Shown piece by piece: positions 61,391-64,000 of a stretch of DNA of 64,000 nucleotides. Made by a program: the position numbers and the translations under genes. This DNA comes from Trogon surrucura (taxonomy: Eukaryota > Chordata > Aves > Trogoniformes > Trogonidae), in the NCBI GenBank assembly GCA_020746105.1, contig JAJGST010000022.1:2243135-2307134 (forward strand), read 5' to 3'. The notes under the pieces are model-generated. The model searched no databases, was not told the origin of the DNA, and was given only the letters and a program-made list of their open reading frames with translations. Position 1 is the first letter of the stretch. Each line of letters begins with the position of its first letter.

Positions 61391-62501
61391 CTAAAACTCC
61401 CAGAGTTTGATAGAGCCAATGCCAGCCGGCTCCAAAGAGGGACCCGCCACTGGCCAAGGCTGAGCCTATCAGTAAAGTGATAGGAGTGGAACGCCTCTGT
61501 GAAAACATATTTAAGAATGGGGAAAAAGAACTGCACCACAACAGCTGGCACAGAGATGGAGAAGTGAGAATCTGTGAAGACACCAAGGTCAGTGAAGAAG
61601 GAGGGAGGGGGAGGAATGAGCTCCAGAGAGCAGAGAGTCCCCCGGGTCCATGGCGAAGACCATGGTGAAGCGGCTTGTCCCCCTGAAGCCCATGGGTGGG
61701 GTGTAGATGTCCACCGTGAGGATCACCACGTAGATGTCCACCCCGTAGAGGACTCCACACCGTGTGGGTGGTTGCCTGAAGGGGGCTGTAGCCCGTGGGA
61801 AGCCTGCATCGGAGCAGTTCGCTGCCAGAACCTGTAGCCTGTCGAAGAGGGGAATGGCCACGCTGGTGGCTGGTGGGACTTTTGTGACGCTGCGGGAGAC
61901 TCACGCTGGAGCAGTTTCCCCTGAAGGACTGCGCCTCAGACTCACGAGGGTGGGCTGCCCCTCATGAGGTGTCTCACGTTGAGCTGTTTGTGATGAATTG
62001 CCCTTCGTGGGATGACTCACGCTGGAGAAGAGAGCATGAAGCTAGTCTCCCGTGAGAGGGACCCCACAATGGCCTGGGGAAGAGTGAAGAGTCCTCCCCC
62101 GGAGTGAAGAAGCGGTGAAACCAACGTCGGATGAACTGACCGTAACCCCCATTCCCTGTTCCCCTGCGCACCTCGGGGGGGAGGAGATGGAGAAACACGG
62201 ATTGATGTTAAGCACGGGACGAAGGGAGGGATGGGGGGAAGGTGTTCTGTTTTTTAAGATTTGTTTGCTTTTTTTTCCTCATTTCTCACTACTCCTCTCT
62301 GATTGGTTCTTTTAATAAATGTACCTAATTTCCCCAAAATCGAGTCAGTTTTGCCCAGGACCGTAAATGAGAGTGATCTCCCTGTCCATATCTCAAACAC
62401 CGAGCCCTTTGAAAATATTTTCTCCTCCTGTCTAGCAGTGAAGGGGGAGCGAGAGAGCGGCTGTGTGGGTACCTGGATGCTGGCCAGGGTCAAACAACGA
62501 C
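61391..62501 (+). repeat. ERV-L-type LTR, plus sense, 5' truncated
   Basis: It has AACATATTTAAG near 61503, degenerate CACGCTGGAG-type repeats at about 61890-62040 and AATAAA at about 62314. The 3' end is GGCCAGGGTCAAACAACGACA at 62501. No primer site follows, so it is a solo or 3' LTR. Its sense is opposite to the adjacent ERV-L pol, so it is a separate or inverted copy. Confidence 0.75.
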
Positions 62502-62873
62502 AGGTTCACAGATCCATAATGTCTGGAGCTGCAGAGACACTTGGGCTGGACAAGGCATTCCAAAGGGAGCACGGCACTACACCAACAGTGCTCCACCCAT
62601 ACCTCTGTGATTTTGTGAGAGCCATGGCCATAGAGAAAACAGACAGAACCCTGAGGTGCAGGGTCCAAGTTAGGGTTAGTGTTCAGAGATCCCTAGAGCC
62701 TGGAGATGCGGAGACACTTGCACCAGACAGGGCATTCCAAGGGGAGTACAGCACTGCACCAGCAGCGCCCCATTCACATCTTTCTGATTTTGTGACATCC
62801 ATACCCATAATGACATCAGGCTGAACCCAGAGGTGCAGGGTCCTGGTTAGGGTTAGATTTTGGAGATCCATAG
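62502..62873 (+). repeat. 177-bp satellite, two monomers
   Basis: Two units with junctions GTTAGGGTTAGTG and GGTTAGGGTTAGA, ending GATCCATAG where LTR-S enters. Confidence 0.92.
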
Positions 62874-63702
62874 TGTCACGTCCTACCCAGAAAGAGGGAC
62901 AACTGACTTTCAGATTCGTAATACACCACCGATGTGGACAACAGTGAGACAATCTCAATGCCTATACACAAAGATTTATTCAATTATCACAATCTATAGA
63001 TTGGTCTCACGACAGTTGACTCTAAAAGCAAGATAGGGCAGACAACAGAACAAAAATCCAGGAAAAGGCTAAATAAACAATGAACTTACAACAACTTATT
63101 AGTAACAACAAGGAATAAGAAAGGACATCTAAACACAATATTAAGTCAGACAATGTTACACTTAAGCATCACAGGAAAGAAATTGAAGCATAAAACCAAA
63201 TAAACAGTATGATAGATCTTGCATTACTTAGCGAGGAAAAGGGAAAAAGAGAGAGAAAGAGAGAGAGAGATCACCCGTCCAGGTTCCTGCAATGGTCCAG
63301 CCAAAGCAGGGTTCAGGATGCAACCATCATTGTCTTCTTTCTTCTTTTTCTTATTGTTGTAATCTTTGCTTTACCTTGCCTCAATTAACACACCCTGTTT
63401 TACATCCAGACCTGCAGAATGCCAGGTAGGGGGCATTCTTTCCAGTAACTCTCATTAACATGTGCGAATGCCCTATGTCCTTGAAAGAGGTGCTAGAGAT
63501 AAGGCCATCCTGACTCCCCAAGATTTCCTAATCCCTACACATATTTGTGCCCAGGGCTGCTTGAGGCATTTGTAGCCTTATCAGATCGTCCCTCTACAAC
63601 ATTCCATAGGACCAAAAACTGGTTTTGTTTTCTGACCATGCTGGGGGGTTATAAAAATAACAAGAAATGTTTAAGGCAAAATCCACAAATCACTCCACCA
63701 CA
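62874..63702 (-). mobile_element. Solo LTR-S in satellite with 5-bp target duplication
   Basis: The plus strand starts TGTCACGTCCTACCC and ends CACTCCACCACA (829 bp). CATAG flanks both sides (62869-62873, 63703-63707), and the satellite monomer continues in register after removal. A (GA)n tract lies at about 63246-63270. This is the cleanest LTR-S copy. Confidence 0.95.
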
Positions 63703-63796
63703 CATAGAACCTGGAGCTGTAGAGACACTTGGGCTTGTCAAGGCATTCCAAGGGGAGCACGGCACTGCACCAACAGCGCTCTATCCAGACCTTTCT
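63703..63796 (+). repeat. 177-bp satellite, continuation of split monomer
   Basis: It runs from CATAGAACCTGGAGCTG to CAGACCTTTCT, then is interrupted by LTR-D. Confidence 0.9.
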
Positions 63797-64000
63797 TGCA
63801 GATACCCTACATTTTACAGCTAGCTGTGTCGGCAGCACTGCGTTGCAGAATTAGGACTTTGGTCCTTGAGCTCTTTTCTAAACAAGTGCTCAACTCTTGC
63901 TTGCTAATAATCAAAAGAGACCGTGACCAACCAAGTACAGCTCATGTTGGGAGTTTGCTCGGGAGAATGGTCAGATAAGACGCTTCTTGTACAAAAGATG
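63797..64000 (+). repeat. LTR-D start, cut by window end
   Basis: It begins TGCAGATACCCTACATTTTA and matches 44083 onward. It may open another provirus beyond the window. Confidence 0.88.

Noticed and set aside
61589-61904. Start of the 303-codon minus frame before ERV-L RT
   Set aside because: The first part is the reverse complement of an inverted LTR; only sequence from about 61390 downward is viral pol.

Overview
This window is avian (most likely neognath) repeat-rich DNA, probably heterochromatin or a W-type region. The evidence is several CR1 LINE copies ending in the typical ATTCTRTG-type 3' repeats, a tRNA/CR1 composite SINE, and dense layers of nested avian endogenous retroviruses (ERVs) of three classes: gamma-like class I, alpha/beta-like class II and ERV-L-like class III. 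I found no host protein-coding gene. All coding capacity is retroviral or LINE-derived, and all but one provirus is broken. A 200-base run of N lies at 36263-36462.

Layout. 1-2345: a CR1 fragment and an ERV-L gag relic (+). 2343-8264: a minus-strand mosaic of class II gag-dut-pro, then gamma env and pol, then a truncated LTR (called LTR-A here). 8265-11004: a mini-provirus with both LTRs, a PPT and a tRNA-Lys PBS, in which nearly all of pol is deleted. 11005-13158: class II LTR, satellite and CR1. 13159-18660: an ERV-L provirus (+) carrying a 692-codon chimeric ORF, with a solo LTR-A inside its integrase. 18682-24023: CR1, LTR and satellite pieces and a 2.9-kb CR1 (-). 24024-27414: class II provirus C (-), with a solo LTR in env. 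27412-33121: CR1 copies and class II provirus B (-). 33119-38858: two duplicated class II gag/LTR blocks, F1 and F2; only F1 carries a solo LTR-A and F2 carries a SINE. 38859-44525: satellite, LTR-S and class II provirus D (+). 44526-49442: LTR-A, satellite, LTR-S and gamma pol (-). 49443-57372: intact provirus E (+). 57373-64000: ERV-L 3' LTR and pol (-), an inverted ERV-L LTR, satellite, LTR-S and LTR-D.

The most notable unit is provirus E (7.93 kb). Its two 399-bp LTRs are identical by direct reading. It has a 6-bp target duplication ACCACC, a tRNA-Trp primer site, and open gag, pro (dUTPase plus protease), pol and env frames. Canonical -1 slippery sites lie at gag/pro and pro/pol. Between pol and env is an extra 212-codon ORF in a third frame, with four clustered Cys motifs and an Arg-rich C-terminus. 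A decayed homologue of this ORF occupies the same place in the older, divergent provirus B but not in C or D, so it looks like a genuine accessory gene of one avian retroviral lineage.

A second theme is a satellite of about 177 bp whose monomer junction carries TTAGGGTTAG. It flanks many of the insertions and is repeatedly hit by an LTR of about 829 bp (LTR-S), twice at the same monomer position.
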